In this document: positions 30,790 through 40,009 of the stretch, one piece after another
Layout of the letters: each line of letters begins with the position of its first letter
How positions within the stretch are numbered: position 1 is the stretch's first letter
Assembly: GCA_039930945.1 (NCBI GenBank)
Contig: JBDTSW010000005.1
Span: forward strand, 1-40,181
Source of the DNA: JBDTSW01 sp039930945
GTDB taxonomy: Bacteria > Actinomycetota > Thermoleophilia > Solirubrobacterales > 70-9
Length of the DNA: 40,181 nucleotides
Direction of reading: 5' to 3'
The notes under the pieces: model-generated
The model's database searches: none
What the model was told of the DNA's origin: nothing
What the model saw: the letters and a program-made list of their open reading frames with translations, nothing else
Made by a program: the position numbers and the translations under genes

Positions 30790-31881
30790 GTGCGCATCGC
30801 GGTACTAGGCGTCGGCCTGATCGGCGGCTCGGTCGGGCTGGCCGCGCGCAATCGCCTCGGCGCCGAGGTCGTGGGATTCGACCCCGACGCCGCCAACCGC
30901 GAGCGCGCGCTCGAGGTTGGCGCCCTCGACCGGATCGCCGAGGCGCTCGCCGAGGCGGTGGCCGGCGCCGACGTGGTCTTCTGCGCCGCCCCGGTGGCGG
31001 CGCTTCCCTCGCTGGTCGCCGAGGCCGTCGCCAGCGTCGGCGGCGAGGCGGTCGTCACCGACGTCGGCTCGACCAAGCTGCAGGTGATCGCCGCGCTGCC
31101 GGAGTCGGCCCGCGAGCGCTTCATCGGCGGCCACCCGCTCGCGGGCGCCGAGACCGCCGGCGTCGAGAACGCCCGCGCCGATCTGTTCGAGGGCGCCCGC
31201 TGGTACCTGACCCCGACCGAGCGCTCCGGCGGGCTGCAGTACGACCGCCTGCAACGGACGGTCGCCGACCTCGGCGCCCGGCCGCAGGCGATCGACCCCG
31301 AGGCCCACGACCGGCTGATGGCCACCGTCAGCCACCTCCCGCACGTGATCGCGAATGTCTTGGTCCAGACCGCGGCGGCGGCGCTCGCCGAGGAGTCCGA
31401 GCACCTGCCGGAGGTTGGCCCCAGCTTCCGCGACACCACCCGCGTGGCGGGCGCGAACCCGCCGATCTGGGAGGACATCTACGCCGCCAACTCCGACGCG
31501 GTCGCCGATGCGATCGATGCCGTCTCGACCCGCCTCGGCGAGGCCTCGCGCCTGATCCGCGCGGGCGAGGCGCCGGAGGTCGGACGGTGGCACCGCGCCG
31601 CCGGCGAGGACCGCCGCCGCCTGCTCGAGGCCGGCAGCGCCGGCGGGTCGCTGCACGCGCTCCAGGTGGCCGTGGAGAACCGTCCCGGCATCGTCGCCGA
31701 GATCGCCCTGGCGCTCGGCCGCGAGCGGGTCAACATCGAGGACATGGCGCTGTACCCGGCCACCGACATGAACACCGGCGCGATCACGCTCTGGGTCGCC
31801 GGCGCCGATGAGGCCGATCGCGCCGCCGCGGTGATCCGGGGCCTCGGGCACTCCGTCGCGATCGCCGGCCGCGAGGACTAG
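30790..31881 (+). CDS. tyrA: Prephenate dehydrogenase with C-terminal ACT domain
   Basis: TyrA oxidatively decarboxylates prephenate to 4-hydroxyphenylpyruvate, the tyrosine precursor. The 363-residue protein begins with the dinucleotide-binding loop GVGLIGGS (7-14) followed by VVGFDPD, whose acidic residue suggests NAD over NADP. It has FIGGHPLAGAETAGVENA (substrate-binding His region) and the helical dimerisation domain with SHLPHVIANVL. Residues 286-363 form an ACT domain (LQVAVENRPGIVAEIALALG), which in relatives binds tyrosine for feedback control. Start is GTG at 30790. aroA begins five bases after the stop. Confidence 0.94.
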   Translation: MRIAVLGVGLIGGSVGLAARNRLGAEVVGFDPDAANRERALEVGALDRIAEALAEAVAGADVVFCAAPVAALPSLVAEAVASVGGEAVVTDVGSTKLQVIAALPESARERFIGGHPLAGAETAGVENARADLFEGARWYLTPTERSGGLQYDRLQRTVADLGARPQAIDPEAHDRLMATVSHLPHVIANVLVQTAAAALAEESEHLPEVGPSFRDTTRVAGANPPIWEDIYAANSDAVADAIDAVSTRLGEASRLIRAGEAPEVGRWHRAAGEDRRRLLEAGSAGGSLHALQVAVENRPGIVAEIALALGRERVNIEDMALYPATDMNTGAITLWVAGADEADRAAAVIRGLGHSVAIAGRED

Positions 31882-31886
31882 CGGGC

Positions 31887-33254
31887 GTGGCGGCCGCCCG
31901 GTTCGACCCGGCGGGCCCTCTTCGGGGCTCGTTGCGCCCCCCGCCCGACAAGTCGATCTCACATCGAGCGGCGATCGTCGGGGCGATGGGGGATGCAGAG
32001 ATGCGGGTCGACGGCTACCTCGACGCCGCCGACACGCGTTCGACGATCGCCGCCGTGCGCGTGCTCGGCGCCGAGGTTCGCGAGCTGGGGGCCTCGGCCG
32101 GGGCCCCGGGCGGGATCGACCTCGCGATCGGGGGGATCGGGCTGCGCGGCCCGGCGGAGCACGCGCCCGGTGAGCCGCTTGCGATCGACGTCGGTAACGC
32201 CGGCACCCTGATGCGCCTGCTGCCCGGTTGGCTGGCGGGACAGCCGGGCGGCGCCTGGATCCTCGACGGCGACGACTCGATTCGCCGCCGCCCGGTCGAC
32301 CGCGTCGCCGAGCCCCTGCGGGCGATGGGCGCCGAGGTCGAGGCCGTCGACGGGCGGCTGCCCCCACTGCGGGTCGTCGGCAGGCCTCTCGAGGGGATCT
32401 CCTACCGGATGCCCCTGGCCAGCGCCCAGGTGAAGTCCTGCCTGCTGCTGGCCGGCCTGCTCGCGGCGGGCGAGACGACCGTGATAGAGCCCGCGCCGAG
32501 CAGGGACCACACCGAGCGCATGCTCCGTGCCGCCGGGGTTGAGCTGGCCAGCGCGCCCGCCCGCACCCCGGTCGCGTTGCGTGGGCGGCTGCCCGGCGAG
32601 AAGATCACCGTGCGCGCGGTCGAGCGCCTTGCCCTGGACCACCAGCCGGTGCCGGCCGACTTCTCCTCGGGCGCCTTTGCGTTGGTCGCGGCCGTCCTCG
32701 TGCGTGGGAGCGAGGTGACGGTCTCCGGCGTGGGCCTGAACCCGACCCGGATCGGCCTGCTCGGCATTCTCAACCGCATGGGGGCCGGGATCGAGGTGAC
32801 CGAGGGGCTGCCGGTTGCCGGCGAGCCGCGGGGATCGGTGACCGCCCGCCACGGCGCGCCGCTGACCGCTGTTCGAGTCGGCGGCGGGGAGGTGTCGCTG
32901 GCGATCGACGAGCTGCCGCTGGTGGCGCTCTTGGGCTGCTTCGCGGAGGGCGAGACGATCGTCTCCGGCGCCGAGGAGCTGCGGCACAAGGAGTCCGATC
33001 GGATCGCCTCGGTCGTCGAGGGCCTGCAGGCGGTCGGCGCCGAGATCGAGGCCACCGAGGACGGCTTCGTCGTCCGCGGAGGCGGCGGGCTCGACGGCGG
33101 CACCCTGGACTCGTGCGGCGATCACCGACTGGCGATGCTGGGGGCGGTCGCAGGGATCGCCTCGCGCGATGGCGTCGAGGTCGAGGGCTTCGAGGCTGCC
33201 GCGGTCAGCTATCCGGGCTTCGAGGCCGATCTCAAAGCGCTGCTCGGCGCCTAA
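31887..33254 (+). CDS. aroA: 3-phosphoshikimate 1-carboxyvinyltransferase (EPSP synthase)
   Basis: AroA joins phosphoenolpyruvate to shikimate 3-phosphate to give EPSP, the penultimate step to chorismate. The 455-residue protein has PPPDKSISHRAAIVGAM near the N terminus (catalytic Lys region), DVGNAGTLMRLLPGWLA, RLPPLRVVGRPLEG, SAQVKSCLLLAGLLA, the HTERMLRAAGV segment, ADFSSGAFALVAA and the C-terminal ELRHKESDRIASVVEGL and CGDHRLAMLGAVAG. All regions that contact the two substrates are present. Start is GTG at 31887, five bases after tyrA. It converges with the minus-strand cupin gene 22 bases later. aroB, aroD, aroE, aroK and aroC are not in this window. Confidence 0.95.
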   Translation: MAAARFDPAGPLRGSLRPPPDKSISHRAAIVGAMGDAEMRVDGYLDAADTRSTIAAVRVLGAEVRELGASAGAPGGIDLAIGGIGLRGPAEHAPGEPLAIDVGNAGTLMRLLPGWLAGQPGGAWILDGDDSIRRRPVDRVAEPLRAMGAEVEAVDGRLPPLRVVGRPLEGISYRMPLASAQVKSCLLLAGLLAAGETTVIEPAPSRDHTERMLRAAGVELASAPARTPVALRGRLPGEKITVRAVERLALDHQPVPADFSSGAFALVAAVLVRGSEVTVSGVGLNPTRIGLLGILNRMGAGIEVTEGLPVAGEPRGSVTARHGAPLTAVRVGGGEVSLAIDELPLVALLGCFAEGETIVSGAEELRHKESDRIASVVEGLQAVGAEIEATEDGFVVRGGGGLDGGTLDSCGDHRLAMLGAVAGIASRDGVEVEGFEAAAVSYPGFEADLKALLGA

Positions 33255-33276
33255 CGCGTTCAGCCTGGGGGCGGCC

Positions 33277-33606
33277 TCAGGCGCGGCGGCTGGGATGGCC
33301 TTCGCCGGGCCAGGGGGAGAGCACCAGCAACACCCGCGCGGTCTCGACCGCGACGACCTCGTGGCGCTCGGCCGGGTCGAAGATCGCCAGCAGCCCGGCG
33401 CCTCCTTCGGCATCCTCGCCGTTGGGCTTGGAGATCCGCACCCTGCCGGAGACCACCAACACCCAGGCGCGCTCGTGCACCTGGTGTTCGGGCAGAGCCT
33501 CCCCTGCCAGCAACGCGATCAGGATCGCCCTGCCCTCGTCCTCGGAGTCGACGACCACCGGCTTCTGTGGCTCGACGTCGATCTTCGAAAGGTCCCAGCT
33601 GCGCAT
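33277..33606 (-). CDS. Small cupin-domain protein
   Basis: This 109-residue minus-strand protein has one cupin beta-barrel. Recognisable strands are AILIALLAGEALPEHQVHERAWVLVVSGRVRI (motif 1 with an H-x-H-like pair, HQVHERAW, probably metal-binding) and LLAIFDPAERHEVVAVETARVLLVLSPW (motif 2). No enzyme function can be assigned; similar small cupins serve as metal-dependent enzymes or ligand-binding proteins. I chose the ATG at 33606, preceded on the minus strand by a good GAGGAG Shine-Dalgarno, over an ATG at 33666 that would add 20 residues and reach the cmk promoter. It interrupts the aroA-cmk order that is otherwise all plus strand. Confidence 0.78.
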   Translation of the reverse strand: MRSWDLSKIDVEPQKPVVVDSEDEGRAILIALLAGEALPEHQVHERAWVLVVSGRVRISKPNGEDAEGGAGLLAIFDPAERHEVVAVETARVLLVLSPWPGEGHPSRRA

Positions 33607-33635
33607 CTCACTCCTCGGTTCGCTCTCTCGCGCGG

Positions 33636-33663
33636 TTGCCCGCGCCAGGCCCAACCCTATATT
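33636..33663 (+). promoter_or_regulatory. Candidate promoter of cmk-der
   Basis: TTGCCC (33636-33641), 16 bases, TATATT (33658-33663), 9 bases before the cmk ATG. It is one of the few places in the window where both -35 and -10 are recognisable, and it lies in the divergent gap with the cupin gene. Confidence 0.55.
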
Positions 33664-33672
33664 CACCCGCGC

Positions 33673-34311
33673 ATGGTGATCGCAATCGATGGCCCCGCCG
33701 GGGCCGGGAAGTCAACCGTCGCCAGGGTGCTCGCCGAGCGCCTCGGAATCACCTATCTCGACTCCGGGGCGATGTACCGCTGCGTGGCGCTCGCCGCCCT
33801 GCGAGCCGGGGTGGACCTCGACGACCCTGACGCCACCGGCGAGCTTGCCGAGGGGCTCGGCCTCGACCTGGGCCGCGGCTCGGTGAGCCTCGACGGCACC
33901 GACGTGACCACCGCGATTCGCGAGCCCGAGGTGTCCGCCGCGGCCTCTCGCGTCTCGGTTCACCCGCGCGTGCGGGCGGCGATGGTCGAGCGCCAACGGG
34001 CGCTGATCGAGGTCGCCGACTACGTCGCCGAGGGTCGTGACATCGGCACCGTCGTCGCCCCGGGCGCTGCGCTCAAGGTCTTCCTCACCGCGAGCCCCGC
34101 GGAGCGTGCCGAACGGCGCGCCGCCGAGACGGGCGAGCACAGCCGCGAGGTCCTCGTCGCGCAGACCACCCGCGATGGCCGCGACCGCGAGCGCGAGCAC
34201 GGTGCCCTGCGCCCGGCGGCCGACGCCGTCGAGCTCGACACCACAGGACTCGACGTCGGCGAAGTCGTCGGGCGCGTCGCCGCGCTGGCCCGGGATCGCG
34301 GCCTGGCATGA
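33673..34311 (+). CDS. cmk: Cytidylate kinase
   Basis: Cmk phosphorylates CMP and dCMP with ATP, recycling pyrimidine nucleotides. The 212-residue protein begins VIAIDGPAGAGKSTVARVLAERLG, with the P-loop GPAGAGKS (7-14), then YLDSGAMYRCVAL, the CMP-binding region, and VAEGRDIGTVVAPGAALKVFLTASPAERAERR, which contains the conserved RDIGT motif. It is shorter than E. coli Cmk (227 residues) but complete. It overlaps der by 4 bases (ATGA). The cmk-der pairing is common in Actinobacteria. Upstream in-frame extensions would read antisense over the cupin gene and are rejected. Confidence 0.94.
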   Translation: MVIAIDGPAGAGKSTVARVLAERLGITYLDSGAMYRCVALAALRAGVDLDDPDATGELAEGLGLDLGRGSVSLDGTDVTTAIREPEVSAAASRVSVHPRVRAAMVERQRALIEVADYVAEGRDIGTVVAPGAALKVFLTASPAERAERRAAETGEHSREVLVAQTTRDGRDREREHGALRPAADAVELDTTGLDVGEVVGRVAALARDRGLA

Positions 34312-35846
34312 GTCGCCGCCTGCCGGAGATCGCCGTCGTCGGCTTTCCCAACGTGGGCAAGTCGACGCTGGTCAACCGCCTCGCAGGGGGGCGTGAAGCC
34401 GTCGTCCATCGCCAGCCCGGCGTCACCCGTGACCGCAAGGCGCTTCGCTGCGAGTGGAACGGGATCGAGTTCAGGCTTGTCGACACGGGCGGGGTCGACC
34501 TGGCGGCCGACGACTCGCTCTCGCGCGAGGTTCAGCGCCAGGCGCGCGAGGCGATCGCCGACGCCGACGCCGTCGTGCTGGTGCTCGACGCGAGGGCGGG
34601 CCTGGGCCCGGGCGACACCGAGGTGGCCGACATCCTTCGCCGCTCACGGCGACCCGTGGTTGTCGTCGCCAACAAGGTCGACCGTCCCGACGACGAGGCG
34701 CTCACCGCCGAGTTCCATCGCCTCGGCCTCGGCGCCCCCGAACCCGTCTCCGCCGCCCACGGCACCGGCACCGGCGACCTCCTCGACCGCCTCGCAGCCC
34801 TGGCCAAGCAGGCGGTTCGGGCTAGGGACGAAGTCCCGGACACCGCGGATGACCCTGCCGCCCGGTCGGCGCCCAAACCCGCCGACACCGGACGCGAAGC
34901 GGAGGATGTCGGCGGAGGTATTCCGGAGGACATGGCCGCAGGTATGCCGGAGGCGAGCGAGAGCGGAGCAGCCGGCGGAGTGATTCCCGATCCGCCACCG
35001 ACATCGGCGGAGGGCCTCGACCAGGACGAAGTTCGCGTTGCGGTCATCGGCCGGCCCAATGTCGGCAAGTCCTCGCTGGTCAATCGCTGGCTCGGAAACG
35101 AGCGGGTGATCGTCTCGGAGCGGGCGGGGACGACCCGTGACGCGATCGACACCGAGCTCGTCTTCAACGGGCGCGACCTGGTTCTGATCGACACCGCCGG
35201 GCTGCGCCGGCGCAGCAAGGTCGCCGGCACGGTTGACTACTACGCCCAGCTGCGCTCGGAACGGGCGGCCGACCGGGCCGACGTCGCGATCGTCGTCTGC
35301 GACGCCACGGAGGGCGTCACCGCCGAGGATCTGAGGGTCGCCGAGCTGGCAATGCGGACCGGCTGCGCGACGGTGGTCGCGCTGAACAAGTGGGACCTCG
35401 GAGGCACCGACCTCGAGGACGCCAGGGCGCGCATCGCCAAGCGCATCCGCCAGCGACCGCCCGTGATCACCTCCTCGGCGATGGCCGGGCGCAACCTCCC
35501 GAAGCCGCTCGCGCGGGCGGTCGAGCTCGCCGACCTGCGCGCCGGCCGGGTCCCGACCCCCGAACTCAACCGCTTCGTCGCCGAGGTCGTCGCCAACCAC
35601 CCACCGCCGTCGAAGCGCGGCCGGCGGTTGCGGCTGTATTACGCGGCGCAGGTGGAGCGCCGCCCGCCGCGGATCGCGATCCAGGTCAACGACCGCCGGC
35701 TGATCACGCGCGACTGGGCCTACCACCTGGAGAACCGCTTGCGAGAGCGCTATCGGCTCGAGGGAGTCCCCCTGATCATCGACTTCGTCCCCAAGGCGGG
35801 CAGCCGTCGCCGCCGAGGGCGCACTCGGGCGGGAGCGGTCGACTAG
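34308..35846 (+). CDS. der: Ribosome-assembly GTPase Der with repeat-expanded linker
   Basis: Der (EngA) is the double-GTPase needed for 50S subunit assembly. The 512-residue protein has G domain 1 (GFPNVGKST at 12-20, DTGG at 59-62, NKVD at 122-125) and G domain 2 (GRPNVGKSS at 248-256, DTAG, NKWD), then the KH-like C-terminal domain (PTPELNRFVAEVV onward). The linker between the G domains spans about residues 168-240, roughly twice the usual length. Residues 171-205 are encoded by a full copy of the 106-bp repeat unit and 212-227 by a related fragment. The linker is Pro/Gly/Asp/Glu-rich and probably disordered, so function should survive. It overlaps cmk by 4 bases. Confidence 0.95.
   Translation: MSRRLPEIAVVGFPNVGKSTLVNRLAGGREAVVHRQPGVTRDRKALRCEWNGIEFRLVDTGGVDLAADDSLSREVQRQAREAIADADAVVLVLDARAGLGPGDTEVADILRRSRRPVVVVANKVDRPDDEALTAEFHRLGLGAPEPVSAAHGTGTGDLLDRLAALAKQAVRARDEVPDTADDPAARSAPKPADTGREAEDVGGGIPEDMAAGMPEASESGAAGGVIPDPPPTSAEGLDQDEVRVAVIGRPNVGKSSLVNRWLGNERVIVSERAGTTRDAIDTELVFNGRDLVLIDTAGLRRRSKVAGTVDYYAQLRSERAADRADVAIVVCDATEGVTAEDLRVAELAMRTGCATVVALNKWDLGGTDLEDARARIAKRIRQRPPVITSSAMAGRNLPKPLARAVELADLRAGRVPTPELNRFVAEVVANHPPPSKRGRRLRLYYAAQVERRPPRIAIQVNDRRLITRDWAYHLENRLRERYRLEGVPLIIDFVPKAGSRRRRGRTRAGAVD
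34819..34924 (+). repeat. Structured repeat unit inside der (R4)
   Basis: This complete unit has hairpin A GGGAC-GAA-GTCCC (34825-34837) and hairpin B with stem CCGCCGACA/TGTCGGCGG (34879-34887/34907-34915) closing the 19-base core CCGGACGCGAAGCGGAGGA. It ends GGAGGTATTC. Its first 21 bases match the minus strand of 8250-8270 exactly. It is read in frame within der, giving a peptide that contains TGREAEDVGGGI. Confidence 0.85.
34944..34987 (+). repeat. Related repeat fragment in der
   Basis: This segment resembles 16933-16974 after ftsZ, with about four of five positions identical by eye. It carries GCCGG/CCGGC arms (34946-34950/34972-34976) and the same type of end, GGAGTGATTCC. It is in frame in der and encodes Ser/Glu/Gly-rich linker. 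Confidence 0.6.
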
Positions 35847-35885
35847 CGCTGGGCGGACGCCTGTGTGGGGACCGAATCGGTTCGG

Positions 35886-35891
35886 TACAGT
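35886..35891 (+). promoter_or_regulatory. Candidate -10 element for metK
   Basis: TACAGT lies 9 bases before the metK GTG, in the 54-base gap after der. No SAM riboswitch can be fitted into this gap. Confidence 0.4.
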
Positions 35892-35900
35892 CGCCCCCTC

Positions 35901-37145
<1,245 letters not shown>

Positions 37146-37167
37146 AAAGCCCGTCGGCGCGCCCCCA

Positions 37168-37710
37168 CTATGGCTGCGGAGGTGGCTGCGGCTGTTGCTG
37201 GGTGGCCTCGGTGGGCGGGGCCTGCCGGCCCTGCGGCCCGAGGCCGTCGCCGGCGTGGTGGGTCGCCTCGTCGACCATGTGGACGACGTCCTCGGGGTCG
37301 GCGACCCCGGTGAAGATGAAGTTGTAGTCGTCGCCGGCGGCGGTGTCGAAGTCGACGTCGCCGATCTGCAGGATCCGTTGGAAGACGCCCTGGTGGAAGT
37401 TGACGTTCTGGACCCGCTCCAGGCGCGTCTCCTGGATCGTCCGCGAGACGATCCCCCGCTTGATGTTGAGCCGGCGGTCGGTGATCGTGTAGCTGGTCGC
37501 GACCCGCTTGACGAAGCCGACGAGGATGGTCAGCGCGACGCCGACGGTCGCGATCAGGGTGGTCGTCCCGCTCTCCCCGGTGATCAGCTGCACCGCCAGG
37601 CAGATCAGCGCCGTCGCGATCAGGCCCTTCAGGTAGAAGTCGAGAATCGAGCGCCAGCAGGGATGGCCCTCATAGAGAACGCGTTCGCCCGGCTGCAGCT
37701 TCGGTGCCAT
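37168..37710 (-). CDS. Membrane protein with bacterial PH domain (bPH2, YdbS-like)
   Basis: This 180-residue minus-strand protein begins LQPGERVLYEGHPCWRSILDFYLKG, the typical opening of the YdbS/YdbT bacterial PH family. Two membrane helices follow (about 29-43 and 47-66), then a PH-like beta domain containing ATSYTITDRRLNIKRGIVSRTIQETRLERVQNVNF. The tail is rich in Gln and Pro. The cellular role of these proteins is largely unknown. The gene is divergent from priA and convergent with metK, so it has its own promoter: TAGGAT (37718-37723, minus strand) lies exactly 7 bases before its ATG. Confidence 0.85.
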   Translation of the reverse strand: MAPKLQPGERVLYEGHPCWRSILDFYLKGLIATALICLAVQLITGESGTTTLIATVGVALTILVGFVKRVATSYTITDRRLNIKRGIVSRTIQETRLERVQNVNFHQGVFQRILQIGDVDFDTAAGDDYNFIFTGVADPEDVVHMVDEATHHAGDGLGPQGRQAPPTEATQQQPQPPPQP

Positions 37711-37717
37711 CGGCGCG

Positions 37718-37723
37718 ATCCTA
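37718..37723 (-). promoter_or_regulatory. Candidate -10 element for the PH-domain gene
   Basis: TAGGAT on the minus strand followed by 7 bases and ATG; the leaderless arrangement mirrors that of the divergent priA. Confidence 0.45.
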
Positions 37724-37781
37724 GTCGCTCGACGCGGGCTTGGGCGCGTCGTTCACCGATCTCGCCATCCGCGCGCACGCC

Positions 37782-37787
37782 TAGCCT
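37782..37787 (+). promoter_or_regulatory. Candidate -10 element for leaderless priA
   Basis: TAGCCT lies exactly 7 bases before the priA ATG, within the 84-base divergent gap shared with the PH-domain gene. Confidence 0.45.
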
Positions 37788-37794
37788 GCGAGAG

Positions 37795-39975
37795 ATGGCC
37801 ATCGCCCGGGTCGAGCCGCTGACGACCGCCCGCTCGCTGCGGGGGCCGTTCGACTACCTGCTGCCCGAGCGCCTCGCCGAGGTGGGGGTCGGCAGCGTGC
37901 TCCTGGTCCCCTTCGGCCCGCGCCGCCTGCTGGGCGTGGTCGTCGAGGTCGCCGAGCGCAGCGAGCTGCCTCCGGAGCGCCTCGCGGAACCGATCAAGGC
38001 GCTCGAGGCCGGCGTCACGCCCGAGCTCATCCGCCTCGGCCTGTGGACGGCGCGGGAGTACTGCTCGACCCCGGCCCGGGGGCTCGAGTTGGTGCTGCCT
38101 CCCGGCACCGTCGCGGGACGGCGCCAGCCGGGCCCCAAGCGCGAGTTGCGGGCGGCAATAGCCCCGGCCGGCCGTGCCGCTCTCGACGGTGGAGAGCGTC
38201 TGGGATCCCGGCAGCGCGGGGTCCTGGTCGCGCTCGCCGAGGCGCCCGGTGAACTCGCGGCGAGCGCGCTCGCCGGCCGTTGCGGCTCCGACCGCGCCAC
38301 CTTACGGCGGCTCGAGGCCCGGGGCCTGGTCGAGCTGTGCGAGGTCGAGGTTCGCCGGCGCCCGGCGACGATCCCGGTCGGGGCGCCTGCCCGGCCGGTT
38401 GAGCTCAACCGGGCACAGCGCAACGCGGTCGCTGGGATCGTCGCGGCGCTGGACGAGGAGCCGCGCGAGCTCCTGCTCCACGGTGTCACCGGGTCGGGCA
38501 AGACCGAGGTCTACCTCGCCGCCGCCGAGGCGGCGCTGGAGCGGGGGAGGGGCGTGATCGCTCTCGTCCCCGAGATCGCCCTGACGCCGCAGACCCTGGG
38601 TCGTTTCCGCGGCCGCCTCGGCGAGCGGGTTGCGCTCTTGCATTCGCGTCTGACCCCCGGCGAGCGCCGTGACGAGTGGTTGCGCCTGCGCAGCGGCGAG
38701 GCCCGGGTCGCGGTCGGCCCGCGGTCGGCCGTGTTCGCGCCGATCGAGGGGCTGGGGCTGATCGTCGTCGACGAAGAGCACGAGGCCTCCTACAAGCAGG
38801 AGAGCGATCCTCGCTACGACGCCCGCGACGTCGCCAGCCACCGCGCCTCGGCGACGGGGGCCGTGCTCGTGGCCGGCACCGCGACCCCCCGGCCGGAGAG
38901 CTGGGTGCGGCTGGAGCGCCTCGAGCTCCCCGCGCGAGCCGATTCCCGCCGGCTGCCAGAGGTGGAGGTGCTCGACATGCGCGCGCGCTCGGGGCGCTCG
39001 GGGCCCGTGCATCCGCGCACCCGTGAGGCGCTGGCCGGCGTCACCGCCGCCGGGGGCAAGGCGATCGTGATGCTGAACCGCCGCGGCTGGGCGCCGTTCT
39101 TGGATTGCCGTTCCTGCGGACGGGCCTTCGGCTGCCCGTCGTGTGACGTCTCGCTGGTCGTCCACTCCAGCGAGCTGCGCTGCCACCATTGTGGCCACCG
39201 CGAGCACCTACCCGGGTCCTGTCCCGACTGCGGGTCGGTGACCCTGGCGCGTCACGGCGCCGGCACCGAGCGGGCGCACGAGCTGATCTCCGAGATCGTC
39301 GCCCCGGCACCGGTGTTCAGGCTGGACTCGGACACCGCCGCCGGGGCAGGCGGGCACGGGGCGATCCTTGCCCGCTTCGACGCGGCCGACAGCGGGGTCC
39401 TGCTCGGCACGCAGATGGTCGCCAAGGGCCATGACTTCCCGGAGGTGGTGCTGGGCGTAGTGCTCGACGCCGACGCGACCCTGCGCTTCCCCGACTTCCG
39501 CGCGGAAGAGCGGACATTCTCGCTGGTCGCCCAGCTCGCCGGCCGCAGCGGTCGCGGCGACGGCGACGGCCGGGTCCTGGTGCAGACCCTGGCGCCGGAC
39601 GCCGACGCCATCCGCCACGCCGCGAAGCACGACGCGGCCGGGTTCTTGGCGGGAGAGCTCGAGCGCCGCCGCGCCCTCGCCTATCCACCCTTCTCCCATC
39701 TGCTGCGCGTGCAGACCGCCGCGGCCGACGCGCAGGCCGCGGAGGCCGCGGCCTGCGACCTGCGCCGGCGGCTCGGCCCGCTGCTGCCCGATTCGGCGAC
39801 CCTGCTGGGGCCGGCGCCGCGGTTCCGCCTTCGCGGGCGACACCGGCGCCAGCTCCTGGTCAAGGCCCCGGAACGCGCTCCCAGCGTCGCCGCGGTCCGC
39901 GAGGCCGTCGAGGCCGCCGCCCGCTCCCGCTCGCTCCGCGGCGTCTCGCTGAGCGTCGACGTCGACCCCTCCTGA
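37795..39975 (+). CDS. priA: Primosomal protein N' (replication restart helicase PriA)
   Basis: PriA recognises stalled forks and reloads the replisome through its 3'-5' helicase. From ATG 37795 it has 726 residues. The N-terminal DNA-binding domain begins VEPLTTARSLRGPFDYLLPERL, followed by a winged-helix segment. Helicase motifs are intact: Walker A GVTGSGKTE (230-238), Walker B DEEH (326-329), GTATPRPESW. The zinc-binding insert has all eight cysteines between 438 and 479. Some actinobacterial PriA proteins (for example in mycobacteria) are reported as lacking helicase motifs; this one keeps them and should be an active ATPase. A much longer upstream reading from 37093 crosses the PH-domain gene antisense and is rejected. 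Confidence 0.95.
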   Translation: MAIARVEPLTTARSLRGPFDYLLPERLAEVGVGSVLLVPFGPRRLLGVVVEVAERSELPPERLAEPIKALEAGVTPELIRLGLWTAREYCSTPARGLELVLPPGTVAGRRQPGPKRELRAAIAPAGRAALDGGERLGSRQRGVLVALAEAPGELAASALAGRCGSDRATLRRLEARGLVELCEVEVRRRPATIPVGAPARPVELNRAQRNAVAGIVAALDEEPRELLLHGVTGSGKTEVYLAAAEAALERGRGVIALVPEIALTPQTLGRFRGRLGERVALLHSRLTPGERRDEWLRLRSGEARVAVGPRSAVFAPIEGLGLIVVDEEHEASYKQESDPRYDARDVASHRASATGAVLVAGTATPRPESWVRLERLELPARADSRRLPEVEVLDMRARSGRSGPVHPRTREALAGVTAAGGKAIVMLNRRGWAPFLDCRSCGRAFGCPSCDVSLVVHSSELRCHHCGHREHLPGSCPDCGSVTLARHGAGTERAHELISEIVAPAPVFRLDSDTAAGAGGHGAILARFDAADSGVLLGTQMVAKGHDFPEVVLGVVLDADATLRFPDFRAEERTFSLVAQLAGRSGRGDGDGRVLVQTLAPDADAIRHAAKHDAAGFLAGELERRRALAYPPFSHLLRVQTAAADAQAAEAAACDLRRRLGPLLPDSATLLGPAPRFRLRGRHRRQLLVKAPERAPSVAAVREAVEAAARSRSLRGVSLSVDVDPS

Positions 39976-39995
39976 GACGGGTGACTGACCAGCAC

Positions 39996-40001
39996 TAAAC
40001 T
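39996..40001 (+). promoter_or_regulatory. Candidate -10 element for the last gene
   Basis: TAAACT lies 8 bases before the GTG at 40010, in the 34-base gap after priA. No Shine-Dalgarno is present. Confidence 0.4.
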
Positions 40002-40009
40002 CGAATCCA

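Noticed and set aside
33113..33679. Plus-strand frame between aroA and cmk
   Set aside because: The minus-strand cupin has a recognisable fold and a Shine-Dalgarno; the plus frame has neither.
35847..35900. SAM riboswitch before metK
   Set aside because: The gap is only 54 bases and contains no aptamer-like helices, only a -10-like hexamer.
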